Positions 45,701 through 57,632 of a DNA stretch of 64,000 nt are shown in pieces. Made by a program: the position numbers and the translations under genes. Source of the DNA: Haliclona indistincta (lineage: Eukaryota; Porifera; Demospongiae; Haplosclerida; Chalinidae); assembly GCA_964017065.1 (NCBI GenBank), contig OZ024789.1, forward strand, positions 4,712,018 through 4,776,017. The letters run 5' to 3'. The notes below the pieces were generated by a model that saw only the letters and a program-made list of their open reading frames with translations, had not been told where the DNA came from and did no database searches. The first letter of the stretch is position 1; each line of letters opens with the position of its first letter.

Positions 45701-46019
45701 AGCTATGTATCATCTGTGTGTATCATTGCACAGTCAAACACTGTCTCTGTATATCACTTAATATCAAAACATGCAGTTGTTGTATTTGTTGGTTAACTGC
45801 ACATCACTAAGAAAAAAATTTGCCTGAAGGCTGCATGCACTTGTTGCTGAATCACAGCGTACTGACTAAACTTGCAGTCTGTGTGTGCTTGTATAGCAGC
45901 ATTGTTTTTATAGCGGCATACAATTGAGTCACATCTCTGGTGCAGCATTCTTACTTCAGCAGCTGAAATCTGAAATGCCCTTCCTCCACTTCACCTTTCA
46001 CTTTCATTTCCCATTCTCA
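45701..46019. other. Non-coding interior of the 42180 element
   Basis: Nothing recognised between the tandem repeat and the right inverted repeat. Confidence 0.4.
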
Positions 46020-46884
46020 AATTAAAGAGTTCTTTGATTCTGGACTGGTCTATTTTTTCACACATTTTACATTTGTGCCAGTAGTATAATAATACAACAA
46101 CTAGTCCTTTCATGATATTTATTAAATTCTCAACTTAGTACATGAAACAGCTTCTAACCTGCACAATTCATGAAACATGTTATGATACACAAGCATGTAT
46201 AATGATAGCATAAACCAGCTCAACAAGTTATAAATGCCGAAGCAGCTATGCATCCGTAGTTCAGAAATAATGTTTGGCTCAATTATTTGTTATGTGTGGA
46301 AGCTGTGGTCCCAAATGTAAAATAACCCCCGAAATCAGGACACCATTTGCAGATCCAAAGGGTGTCCGGATTAGAGGGGTTCTAGTGTAGTTGAAATCAC
46401 GGCAACTGTGAAAGCGCCCGCCTCACTGGAGTCCTCATAAATAATAGCGCCCTCGATCTAACCGCCCTCTCCGCTAAGAGCGCCGGCCTGACTTTAACCG
46501 CCCTAGCTCTCAAGAATATCGCCCTCCTCAGTAAAGGCGCTTTCTGTTGGCCGCCGTCGATCCCTCTCGCCCTCTGTTGATCGTCCTCTTCGAAAAAGCG
46601 GCCTCTGTTGACCGCCCTCTTCGAAAAAGCGGCCTCTGTTGACCGCCCTCTTCGAAAAAGCGCCCTCTGTTGACCGCCCTCTTCGAAAAAGCGCCCTCTG
46701 TTGACCACCCTTGTTAGTAAAAACACCATCAATACTGTACCGACCACTTTTGGCACTAATGACGCTCCATACTAGCATGCGCTAATTTTTCCCAAATATT
46801 TGGGAAACCGTATATTATTGTGTTATATCCGTGACAGTCTAACGTCATAATCAGTATACTGTACTGCCGACTCGTTCCACCGTT

Positions 46885-47205
46885 ATGGCTGTTGAATTCT
46901 CTAGCTCGGTTACTTACGCGCTGCAGAAGTTAGGGACGCCAGATCTAGTTCTGAAGCCGGAGCAACGCACAGCTATCAACGCGGTTTACAATGGAAGGGA
47001 CGTTTTTGTTTGGCTACCGACAGGTTTTGGCAAGAGCCTGTGTTTCCACACCTTACCGTTCGTTTTTGACTATAAGCTAGCTTTAACTGATGTCAGTGCT
47101 GTTTTAGTTATTACACCCTTGATTGCTTTAATGGTAGACCAAGTACGTAGTCTGAGGAGCAAAGGAGTGAAGGCTTCTGTTGTTACTTCATTGCGATTGC
47201 GATGA
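46885..47205 (+). pseudogene. RecQ-like helicase N-terminal fragment
   Basis: Starts MAVEFSSSVTYALQKLG and contains motif I LPTGFGKSLCFHTLP and the LIALMVDQVRSLR block, closely matching the RecQ at 26131-27542 residue by residue. It stops after 106 aa and runs into the right TIR. Motifs II-VI are deleted. Its distance from the transposon end (with the nested element removed) equals that in the larger element, confirming the family relationship. Confidence 0.85.
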
Positions 47206-47341
47206 CGAGATAACGATAGGCCCCGCCCATTACGTGCGTCATGTACGTATTTCTCGCGGAAAAATTGGCGCATGCGCGAGTCCGTTGTTACCAGGCCTAA
47301 TTTCCTAAGAAATTGGCCTGGGGACGAGGCTACGGCAGCTC

Positions 47342-47737
47342 CAGCAAGCTAGCAACAAGCGCTCACGTGCTGTGTTGATTATAGGCTAGGCACGCCCAAC
47401 TGAATTCCATGTGGTTAGCACTGCTAGGTTTCTGATTGCATAGTTGCAACCCACTAGCTTATTCTACAAACAGTGCTGTATTGCAGCTTGTTGCAGCGCT
47501 CTTCAGCTTTAATTTCGTCATACAGGAATTGCATTGCATAACTATTATACTGCATTGTGATTGCTGTATAACAGCTGCAGTTTGTTGCTATGTATGTGAA
47601 ATGGTTGCATTTTTACAGTACAGGAATTGTGCTATATAGCTTGTACAATAGGTGGAGTTTACTGTAGCGCATGAGCTAGTCCTTCATTCATTCATTATGC
47701 CTCGGTGGGCGGAGCCACGAGGCATACTGTAATCGCG

Positions 47738-47769
<32 letters not shown>

Positions 47770-49410
47770 TACCTCATTTTTGCGGCGCACGCTGAGAGGT
47801 AAGCTTTGAAACTTGCAATGCAGGTAGAAATCGATATTATCTCGGATGTGAACTAGCGAAATTTCGATACAAAGCTTTGTTCTAGAGTTATGGCGTGATT
47901 TGCTTACTTTGTTTGCCGTTGCTGGCGATCTGGACTTGGCAAGGCTGTCCACAGTTGACTGCCTAGAACCTGATAGGTTAGAATTTTACTACAGGATAGC
48001 AGTGCAGGTCCAGAGAAATCGTGTAAGCAAGCTATGGAAGCTACTAGCTCGTGGTCTGTGCATGCCAAACACTGTAGACACGCCCAGTTAAATTGTGGTC
48101 AGCACTGATTGGCTTCTGATTGCATAACTAAAGCACTACTGTACAGAAATCCTGTATACATGCATCTGCAGTTGCTGTGTTTGTAGAATGGTGGATAGTT
48201 GTATTTGTTGATATTTGTAGCAGTATTCTCACGGCAATGAGTGCAGTAGTCTTGTTGCAGTATACTTTAACTTGTTATGCCTCGGTGGGCGGAGCCACGA
48301 TGCATACAGTAGTCGTGTTGTGTGTGTGTGTATCTGTCCGTTGCCGGCATAGCGCATCGCACGCTAAAAAGTAAGCGCTGATATCAGCAACACAGGTAGA
48401 AATCGCTTTTTGCTCAGAACTGAATTGATAAATTGTTGGTTCTAAAGCTTATGGCGTTATGGCGTGAGATGCTTACCTCGACGGCTGTTCCCGGCTATCT
48501 GGACTCCTCTAAAGACAAAACAGTTTACAGCTGACTGCCTTACAGCTAGTGAGTTCGTTTGTACTACAAAACAGCTTGGTAGGTCCTGCGAAATTCTCTC
48601 GAAGGCCTACAGCTCGAGCTTGAGCTCGCCGGCTTGAGCTACAGTAGTTGCTGATGATCTAGAGTTCTCTGCAGACAAAACTATCCACAGTTGACTGCCT
48701 AGAAACTGATAAGTCACAGGATAGCAGCGTAGGACGCTACTATAGTATCTCGCTCGTGTATGTGCTGTGCCGTGAACTTTATAGACACGCCCAGTTGAAC
48801 TAGTGGTCAGCACTGATTGGCTTCTGATTGCATAGTTGCAACCCACTAGCTTATTATGCCTCGGTGGGCGGAGCCACGAGGCATACAGTAGTTCGTCGGT
48901 TTGTCATTCATTCGTTCTGTCCGCAGGCAGAACTCCGCGTCGGCTGAAAACTAAGCGCTGATACTTGCAATACATGTTCAACTCGGTGTTGCCTCGGAAC
49001 TGAATTGATAGACTTTTGGTTTCAAAGCTTCGTTACCTTGATGGCATTGCTGAACTCGCTCAGCATTGTGGGACTTCGCTGAAGATAAAGCTGTCTACTA
49101 TAGTCTTCTTCACAGCTTGAAAGACAATTCTATACTCAAGGTAGTACAGTGAGTGCTGAGAAATCAATCGTGCTATCGCTAAGCAGCGGCAGCTCCAGCT
49201 AGCTAGCAACCAGCGCTCACGTGCTGTGTTGATTATAGGCACGCCCAACTGAATTCCATGTGGTTAGCACTGCTAGGCTTCTGATTGCATAGTTGCAACC
49301 TACTAGCTTATTCTGCAAACAGTGCTGTACTGCAGCTTGTTACAGCGCTCTTCAGCTTTAATTTCATCATACAGGAATTGCATTGCATAACTATTATACT
49401 GCATTGTGAT
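47342..49410 (+). mobile_element. HINE cluster 5, leading into the Helentron
   Basis: Remainder of the HINE cut at 42125, then 5' ends at about 47696, 48276 and 48853. The first is followed by (GTCT)n, the second by a GT run. The last unit has the GTCCGCAGGCAGAAC body and, at about 49411, is joined to a second copy of the body fragment CTGATAGACTTTTGGTTTCA, after which the Helentron leader starts. No 3' hairpin separates it from the Helentron. Confidence 0.7.
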
Positions 49411-49741
49411 TGCTGATAGACTTTTGGTTTCAAGCTTCGTTACCTTGGCACTGAGCCAGGCTGCAATACTTCAAATTGTCTGCAGTTGTCTTCGTAGAAT
49501 CATGAACTGCAGGTAGCATACGGTGAAATCGGACGCTCGATCCGATGGACGCCAAGGCATTGCAAGCTATACATAATTAATAGCAAGCGAGATAGCGAGC
49601 CGATTCAGTTCCTGCGCCGCGCCTAGCCTAGAGGACACGCCTCTCACTAAGCACGTGGATGCAACTTTATGTTCCTTCATACTTGATCCAAGTTGATCGT
49701 GTTCGCTCAAGTTGTTGATGTTCTATATTCCTACTCCACGC

Positions 49742-52700
49742 ATGGCGCCTCGTGTAAAGCCAAGACGTGGGAAACTGCACGTTGTTATCATTCAGGCTGC
49801 CCTATTAATATGGATTGTAAGGGTGCAGCAAAAGCTATTAGGTCTCGGACCGTCTATTTCAGTTACTGTCAGCCCGTCTTCTGATAGTCAAGTTGCTCAT
49901 CTGGGGATCCATCGTGTCTGCCATCGCTGTCCTCTGTCTTCTTTCGGGCGTGTCTCTACGTCTACACGCCGTAGGAATGTATTAATAATACAGTTACTCG
50001 TACTTCTCGCTGGTGACGTTGAGAGAAATCCCGGACCGACGGACAACTCTCTTACTAATCTTTGTGGTCCAGCTGACAATACTCCTGCTCCGGCAATCAA
50101 TATCCGAGTTCCATCTGACAACACTCCAGCTGACAATAGTCGTAGGATGGTAGACAGTTCCCCTGACAATTCATCTTCATCTGGTAAGCATTTAAATGCA
50201 CAAAGCAGTGTAAGGACATGATGCTTCACTGTAGGCACTCTCCCGTTACACAAAATCTGTCCTGAGTGCCAACACCTTCTGCACTGCAAGAAGTCTATTT
50301 GTGACAAGTGTGGCCATGTGTTCAGCAGCAGTAAGAAGTTACGTAAGGCTCATGAAAGAGAAAGGAAGGCAAGAAAGAGAGCTTGTGAGAGTGATGGTGA
50401 AGCTTCAGTACGCAAATTCAGCGACAGAAACCGCAAACGCCATTGTAAAGAAAATGAGAGTGCTAGTGAAGCTGAAGAGCGCAGACTTCGTGATAGCCTA
50501 TCCCATGCTAAGAAAAAATGTAATGAGAGTGCTAGTGAAGCTGATGACCGTAGACTTCGTAATAGCCTATCCCATGCTAAGAAAAAATGTAATGAGAGTG
50601 CTAGTGAAGCTGATGACCGTAGACTTCGCAATAGCCTATCCCAAGCTAAAAAAAGATGTAATGAGAGTGCTAGTGAAGCTGAAGAGCGCAGAGCGAAGAG
50701 TTGTTGTAGAGCCAAAACTAGAGCTGAGTCAAAGTCTATTAAATTAGTGATTCAGGAATTTCTAGCTAAAGTGAAAGTTGGTCCAGATTGTGTATGTACA
50801 TGTTGTCATAGGATGATGTATAGGCATTCAGTACACAGTTTCAATCCTATCAAGTACACTAAAGCCAGTCCAGAGTTGTTGGGGGAATTGTGTGAGCATA
50901 TTTATGTTACTAGGGAAGGTAAACAGTGGGTGTGTAAGACATGTGATGGGGCTTTGTCTAGAGGTAACCTGCCAGTACAAGCTAAAGCTAATGGTATGGA
51001 GTTAGATAGTGTACCTACTGAGCTGGCATGTTTAAATGCACTAGAGCAAAGGTTGATATCAATGCGTGTGCCCTTCATGAAGATGGTAGCACTGCCTAGT
51101 GGTAAACAGAGGTGTATACATGGTCCTGCTGTTAATGTACCATCTAAGATTGATCATGTGTGTACAATGTTACCAAGACTGCCTTCTGAGTGTGAGCTAG
51201 TGCCATTGAAACTGAAGCGTAAACTAGCTTACAAAGGTCACTATTTGTATGATTATGTGTCCCCTCAGAAGTTGATTAATGCATTGAAGTGGCTTAAGAC
51301 AAATAACCCATTGTATGCTGATGTAGACATTACTGATGATTGGGTAGAGAGTGCTACTGCTGATGATGAAGAGCTTGTTATGAGCATGTTAGAGGAGCCA
51401 GAGAGTATGGAATATGATGACAATATTAGTATCGCTACAGTTAATGACCCACCTGTTGCTACTGATAGTTCAGTCAACCCTAGTGATCCAGTGTCATATT
51501 ATACTAATGCATTGAAAGTGTTTGCTAGAAATAAAGGATTTGAAATACATGATGTGCCTAGTGATGGTAACTGTTTGTTCAGTGCATGTGCCTACCAGCT
51601 TCAGTATCTAGGTCGTGATGTTGTTGATGCTAGTAGTCTGAGACAAGCTGTGTGCCAGTACTTGTCACGTTTTAGTGATTTCTATAGTGACTTTGTGCAT
51701 CAGTCAGTATCTAGCAGTGATGGGTATAATGCTGACAATGAACCACCTGATGAGGAAGATGCTTACATTGAGTCCATTACAGATTCTGTAGTACAGCAAG
51801 AGCTGCGCTATCAGAAGTATGTTAGAAAACTAAGTGAAGGTGCCTGGGGTGATAGTATTGCTATAGCAGCCATGTGTAACATGTTTAATGTGAACATTGA
51901 TGTGTACTGTGCTAATAATGATGGTACCAGTATTGCTGTGAATACTCCTATTGGTGATGTATGTGAGCAGTCACTGAGCCTTGGGTTAATATTGCAATAT
52001 CACTTTGTTGGTCTTGATGACATTCTAGACAATACTGTTGCTAACGATACTACTGGTTCTCTCCCAGTATCCAATGATAATCATTGTGATGAGATTGATG
52101 ATGAGACTATAGCAGCAGGTGATCAGCACAGACTAGAGATTACTGGTGGTACTCATGCTAGTATGATGTCACTAGAAAACCCTGACCAGATAGTGAGCAT
52201 TGCCCCAGCTGAAGGACAGAAACCATTGTTTATCATGTCAGATCCCAACTTTGAGCTTATGTGTAATCCTGATAAGTTTTGCTATGGTGAAGGTGGTTTT
52301 GGTAAAACACGTGAAAGAAAGATTACATATAGAAAGTATTTCAATGCACGTCTACAGGATATTGATGGTAGATTTGCTAGAGACTTAGATTACCTATTTG
52401 TTGCTCAGTATATTGCTGAATGTAAGCAAGTGCTTGATGATGGCAATAATTTTGCATGGAGACAGAAGCCTACCCAGCAGATTACAGCTTCTCAAGTGAA
52501 AGACAAATCATTTATGAGTGATAATGTGCGTACTGATAAAGCTTACAGGTTTCTGAAGAATGTTAGAGGCTCACCGCCATATTACCAGCGTACATTTTAT
52601 GAGCTATTGGCAATGATAAGGCAGCTTGGTACTCCCACATGGTTTTTCACTCTGTCAGCAGCTGATATGAAGTGGCCTGATATAATACAGATCATTGCTA

Positions 52701-55700
52701 GACAGTATGGTGTAAGTTACAGTGATGATGATATAGCAGCATTGTCATTTGATGAGAAGAGTAACTGGTTAAGACGCAACCCTGTGACAGCAGCTAGACA
52801 CTTTCAGTACAGGTTGAATAGTTTTTTCCAAGATGTACTAAAGTCTAAAGCCAAGCCTTTGGGTGAGATTGTTGATTATGCTATAAGAGTTGAGTTTCAG
52901 TCTAGAGGGTCACCACATGCTCATTGTGTGCTGTGGGTGAAAGATGCTCCCAAGTATGGTGTGGATAGTAATGAAGATGTATGTGCATTCATTGATCAGT
53001 ATGTGTCATGTGCTATTCCAGCTGATGATTGTAAATTGAAAGAGCTTGTGTTGATGGTCCAGCAGCATAGACATTCATCATATTGTAAGAGAAACAAGCG
53101 TTGCAGGTTCAATTTCCCCCATCCTCCTAGCCCTAGGACAGTCATTGCTAGACCATGTAATGATGGTGAAATGTATGACAAGGCTCAGAGTGTGTTGAGT
53201 AAAGTACGGCAAGTGCTGCCAGATTGTGACCCTAATGCCACTATTGATGATGTACTGACCAGAGCTAGTGTTGATAGAGATGAGTATATTGAAGCACTAC
53301 AGGTCACTAAGGGTGGTAATGTTGTGTTGTTGAAGCGTGAACCTAATGAGCAGAATGTTAATAACTACAATCCCTCTGTTATGCTAGCATGGCAAGCTAA
53401 CATGGATATACAGTATGTATTAGATGCCTATGCTTGTGTGATGTATGTGGCTTCATACATAATGAAGACAGAGAAATCAATGGGTGTGTTGCTAAAGCAG
53501 GTAGCAGCTGAAGTGAGAACAGATGAGCTTAGAACACAGCTGAGAAAGATTGGTTCAGCATTTCTAGACCACAGAGAAGTTAGTGCCCAGGAAGCTGTCT
53601 ATAGGTTGCTGTCATTGCCTATGAAGCAATTGAGTAGAGCTGTAGTGTTTGTTGATACTAATGTTAAGAAGGATAGAATTGCTGTTCTTAAGGGGCGTGA
53701 TGCAATAGATCAGCTTGATGGTGAAGCTACTGATGTATTTCAGAAGAGCTTAGTAGACAGATACAGGCATAGACCAGAGCAACTCCAGAACATGTGTTTA
53801 GCTGAATTTGCTGCCTCGTATTCTACATGTTATAATATTAAAGATGAAGTGTATAATGATGAATTACCAGATACTGATAGTGAGGGTTGTACTAAAAAGA
53901 TTACACTAACTGGTGGTTATGGTCAGATGAATGAGCGTAGACAACAAGCCGTGATCAGGTTCAGGAAGTACAATAAAGATAGTGATGTTAGCAATTGGTA
54001 TAGAGCAAAGCTGATGTTGTATTACCCATGGTATGATGAAGAAGCTGATCTGCTTGGTGGTTGTGCTAGTTATGCTGAGCATTATGAGCAGGTTAGAGCT
54101 GTTGTGATTGAGAATGAGAACAAGTACACTAATGAGGATATAGAGAATGTGAATGTTGATGATGATAATAGACCTGAGCATGCCTGGTGTCAGATAGCCC
54201 CTAGTACTGAAGCTAGTAATGCACAAGCAGCTGAGCAAGGTGCTGAGACACTGACTGAACTAGCTGAACAAGATTTGATAGACAATGCTAACCTAGTGCA
54301 AGGTAGTACTACAGGTTCAGGTGGTTTGAGTGTTAGATATGAAGGTGCTGCTAATCCTGCTGTAATACCACCTGATGAGTATAGGGAGCTAATGAGAGGT
54401 CTGAATAGTAAGCAAAGAGCAATGATCATGTACCATAGACACTGGTGTAAGCAAACAGTATTAGCTATGAAGAAAGGTGAACACATCAAGCCCTATAGAG
54501 TGTTCTTGAGTGGTCCTGGTGGTGTGGGCAAGTCTCATGTGATTAGGTTGATACAGTCTGATACTATCAGGTTGATCAAGCAGTCTGGGTCAGTAGAGCC
54601 TGATGATGTACTGGTATTACTAACAGCTCCCACTGGTGTAGCAGCTTTTAATGTGAATGGTATGACACTACACTCAGCATTTCTATTGGGTAAAAGCAGA
54701 TATGGTGGTTTTCAGCCTCTTAGCAGTGAGAAGGTGAACACATTGCGTAGCAAGCTATCTAAGCTAGTGTTGTTGATTATTGATGAAGTGAGTATGGTTG
54801 GAGCTGACATGTTACTAGAGGTACACAAGAGACTACAACAGATTAAGGGAGTGCCTAATGATGTAATGTTTGGTGGAGTGAGTGTGCTTGCTGTGGGAGA
54901 CCTGTACCAGTTACCACCTGTTGCTCAGCCCATGTTGTTCAGTACTGTTAGAGATAGCTATGCTCAGTTTTACAAGTCTGGTTCAATATGGCAAGATGAG
55001 TTTGAAATGTTAGAGCTAGATGAGATTATGAGACAAAGAGGTGACAGTGCATTTGCTGATTTGTTGTGTAGAGTGAGAACTGCTAGTTGTACCAATGATG
55101 ATATTGCTGTACTAGAGTCTAGAGTGGTATCCCCTGATAGCCCTGACTATCCTAGTGAAGCATTGCATGTGTACAAGCTAAATGCTGATGTAGATGAACA
55201 TAACATGAGTATGTTGAGGAGAATACCCAGTGCAGTCAGGAGGTATGCTGTGAAAGCTAGTGATGCTGTGACAGGTCAGACTAAGCATATTGATCTAGCC
55301 TCATTGTCTTCTAAAAGAACAGAAACAGGTGGTTTACATGGTGTATTGAATATTGCTGTTGGTGCCAGGGTGATGCTGACCACTAATGTGTCTGTGTCTG
55401 ATGGGTTGGTCAATGGTGCCAGAGGAGAGGTGGTCCATATTGTCACCAATGATAACAATGATGTAACCACTGTGCTTGTGAAGTTTGATTGTGAGAAAGT
55501 TGGTCAGACAGCTCATCAAGCCAGTAGGTTTCGTGCAATGTATCCCAATGCTGTGCCTGTGAGCAGAGTTGAGGTTTCATTTCTAGCTAGAGGCAAGCGT
55601 GGTGCTGAGATTACACGATTACAGTTTCCTCTGACACTATCATGGGCTACTACTATTCATAAAGTACAGGGATTAACACTAGATGCTATTGTTGTTAATA

Positions 55701-56539
55701 TGATGGGTACTAGGTTCAATGCTGGTCAGATATATGTAGCACTGAGTAGAGTGAAGTCATTGAGTGGTTTACATATTGTTAATTTCAATGCTAAAGCCAT
55801 CAGGAAGAGTGACCTGGTTGATGATGAGATGACTAGACTGCGTGATAGATTGCTACAGACTATACCACCATTACAGTGCCTACCATGTACCAGCCATGTT
55901 ACCATAGCATTGCTGAATGTTAGATCAATTGTTGCTAAGCTACCAGATATACATGCAGATACTGAACTAATGAGTGCTAATGTGTTGTGTTTCTGTGAGA
56001 CCTGGTTATCCCCAACACAGCCATCACCTGATGTTAGTACTGATCATGATGTTGTGTTGAGGTGTGATAGATCAATGAATGATCACAAGGGTGGAGCTAT
56101 GATATGTGTGCCTAATACTATGGAGCCTAGTAGTACTGTAACATTTGTACAGACTAGTGTTGAAAGCATTGTCACCTGCTTGTGTGTTGCTGGCAAGAGA
56201 TTACAAGTGGCTCTAGTATACAGGTCACCCAATGTATCAATGAGACAGCTTGTTCAGTTTATGACTAGTTTGCTTCAACATGTCAGTGTAACTGGTATAC
56301 CAACTGTTTTTCTTGGTGATTTCAATGATAATTTGTTGTGTGATCATGATTCCCAACTAACAGCATTAATGTTGTCTCATGGTTATGTACAGCTAGTGAA
56401 TGAGCCTACTACTGACAGAGCTACCTTGATAGACCATGTGTACTTCAGTAGTAATACAGTTGAACACATATTAGTACGTGATGTGTACTATAGTGATCAT
56501 GATGCTGTGTACTGCACCATTCCTATTCATCTATTATGA
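49742..56539 (+). CDS. Helentron Rep/helicase polyprotein: 2A - Zn finger - OTU - HUH Rep - Pif1 - EEP endonuclease
   Basis: Exon 1 49742-50183, intron 50184-50234 (51 bp, GTAAGC...TAG, contains a stop), exon 2 50235-56539; about 2248 aa. The ATG at 49742 is preferred over 49712 because MxxRVKxRR is conserved at 30193. In order: hydrophobic N-terminus, 2A motif ending at residue 98, CPEC...CDKCGHVF zinc finger, four 22-aa NESASEAEERR repeats, OTU (DGNC near residue 590, YHF), Rep HUH HAHCVLW near 1040 with YVASYIMK, Pif1 helicase (GPGGVGKS near 1575, IIDEVSMV, IHKVQGLTL, VALSRVKS), and APE-like endonuclease (LNVRS, CETWL, GDFND, SDHD) from about 2035. All catalytic motifs look intact. Expected to nick, unwind and copy the element. 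Codons in exon 2 lean strongly to T/G endings. Confidence 0.9.
50012..50038 (+). other. 2A-like ribosomal recoding (StopGo) site GDVERNPGP
   Basis: The codons read Gly-Asp-Val-Glu-Arg-Asn-Pro-Gly-Pro, preceded by the hydrophobic LIIQLLVLLA. This fits the canonical D-V/I-E-x-N-P-G-P consensus in which the ribosome skips the Gly-Pro bond (here between 50035 and 50036). It would release a 98-residue leader from the replicase. Motif seen; activity inferred from family knowledge of 2A sequences. Confidence 0.85.
50450..50695 (+). repeat. In-frame 66-bp tandem repeat in the Helentron gene
   Basis: Four near-identical units, each starting AATGAGAGTGCTAGTGAAGC and encoding a 22-residue charged Glu/Arg/Lys/Ser segment ending in KKC or KRC. 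Two central units are almost the same. Copy number is likely variable between element copies. Confidence 0.85.
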
Positions 56540-56784
56540 TGAGCAAGCATTGATCATGCATAATTATGTGCACTACTTCTGGAATTGCTTAATTTGTGTA
56601 CCAAGATATTGGATGCTCTAAGAATTAGATGGTGTCAGATATTAATTGTTTACAGTAAAAAAAGGTGTCAATCACACTAGATGTACAGAAGGTGACAATT
56701 TGAACCCCATTCAGATGTAGAGAAGGTGACTGATTGGAAAAAGTGACAATGCACAGGTGTATTAGTACTGTTGTGTCTCTCTTT

Positions 56785-56922
56785 TATGTAAAGCTGGTGA
56801 ATGTCCCACTACAGACCATGTCTATTTCAATTTCGAACAGCTCTAATACAAGTCAATGTACTTGGTCTGTACTACAGGGATCATGATGTTGTATATTGCT
56901 CTGTGCCACTCTGCCTTCTATG
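56785..56922 (+). pseudogene. Decayed second copy of the endonuclease C-terminus
   Basis: The DNA AAGCTGGTGAATG...GACCATGTCTATTTCA...CTACAGGGATCATGATG mirrors the last 45 codons of the main gene (KLVN...DHVYF...YYRDHDVVYCSVPLCLL, stop at 56920-56922) with small indels. Either a duplication within the element or the tail of an older Helentron into which this one inserted. Confidence 0.7.
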
Positions 56923-57106
56923 AAGTATTTATTGTTGTGAATGTCATGCTTATTATGGCAAGCAATGTTAAAGCAATTCCAAAGCAATGCTAAAGCAATT
57001 CCAAAGCAATTCTAAAGCAATTCCAAAACAATTCTTGAAAGCATTGAAAACGAAGTCAATAATTGAAATGGCTGTACAAGTACTGCAATCCTCTGAAGGT
57101 ATGTTG

Positions 57107-57324
57107 CATACCGTACAGCTCCAAATTTTCATGGTCTTAATTTTTTTTGATTTTCATTAATCTCAACCAGGTCACAAAATTTTGTGATCAAAAAATTGAG
57201 ATCGCGTCCACATGTAACATTTACTCTTTTTTCACAAAAATTATTTTTTATAAATTTTGTTTTTATGGACAAAGTCAATGAATCAAAAAATTTGAAGGCC
57301 ATGAAAATTTGTCCTGTATGGTAT
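57107..57324. mobile_element. Small foldback MITE (ATACCGTACAG ends)
   Basis: Ends CATACCGTACAG...CAAATTTTCATGG and complement CCATGAAAATTTG...CTGTATGGTAT. About 218 bp, AT-rich, non-coding. A related decayed stretch may lie at about 60417-60535. Confidence 0.65.
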
Positions 57325-57632
57325 CACTGATGTATGATGTCTGTCAGGATTTTAATTTTGATGGTTTCCAAACCATCAAATTAAAACAAACTGCCTCATG
57401 ATATGGCTATTTAGACCACAGCCAAGCGATGTTGACCAACCAGATTGCGTAGCCGCGTGTCTCTAAGTTCTTTAATGGATTTCCACCACTGCCGCGACTC
57501 CATAATGGACTCCCACCACGCGGCGCAGATTACGGTTTCGTGCGCGGAGTTTTACAGAATAATTTTACAGCGCTCGTGTGTCCTTGCTCGTGGTTTGCGT
57601 CGTTTCTGTTCGCTGTTGCTATGGTCTAAATC

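Larger units (their letters stand above)
42180..46769. mobile_element. TIR element with about 740-bp inverted repeats; integrase and HECT remnants
   Basis: Termini TGGAGCGTCATTAGTGCC and complement, inside the 42126 element next to TA on both sides. The inverted repeats run 42180-42910 and 46020-46769. They include a tandem repeat GGCGGTCAACAGAGGSCGC with TTTTTCGAAGAG (about 31 bp, five units) and a stretch beginning ACTAGAACCCCTCTAATCCGG. The open frames across the tandem repeat are not genes. The interior carries LINE, integrase and HECT remnants, so it may itself be chimeric. Superfamily not assigned. Confidence 0.7.
42126..47332. mobile_element. TAGCCTCG-end transposon, deletion derivative with RecQ remnant, 9-bp TSD
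   Basis: Ends TAGCCTCGTCCCCAGGC and its complement, inner TIR GCCTGGTAACAACGG on both sides, duplication CGGCAGCTC at 42117-42125 and 47333-47341. Without the nested element (42180-46769) only about 0.6 kb remains, holding the first 106 codons of a RecQ-like helicase. Relative to 22560-27667 the element lies in the opposite orientation. Confidence 0.85.

Noticed and set aside
50350..50715. 121-codon minus-strand frame opposite the Helentron gene
   Set aside because: Shadow of the in-frame 66-bp repeat on the other strand.
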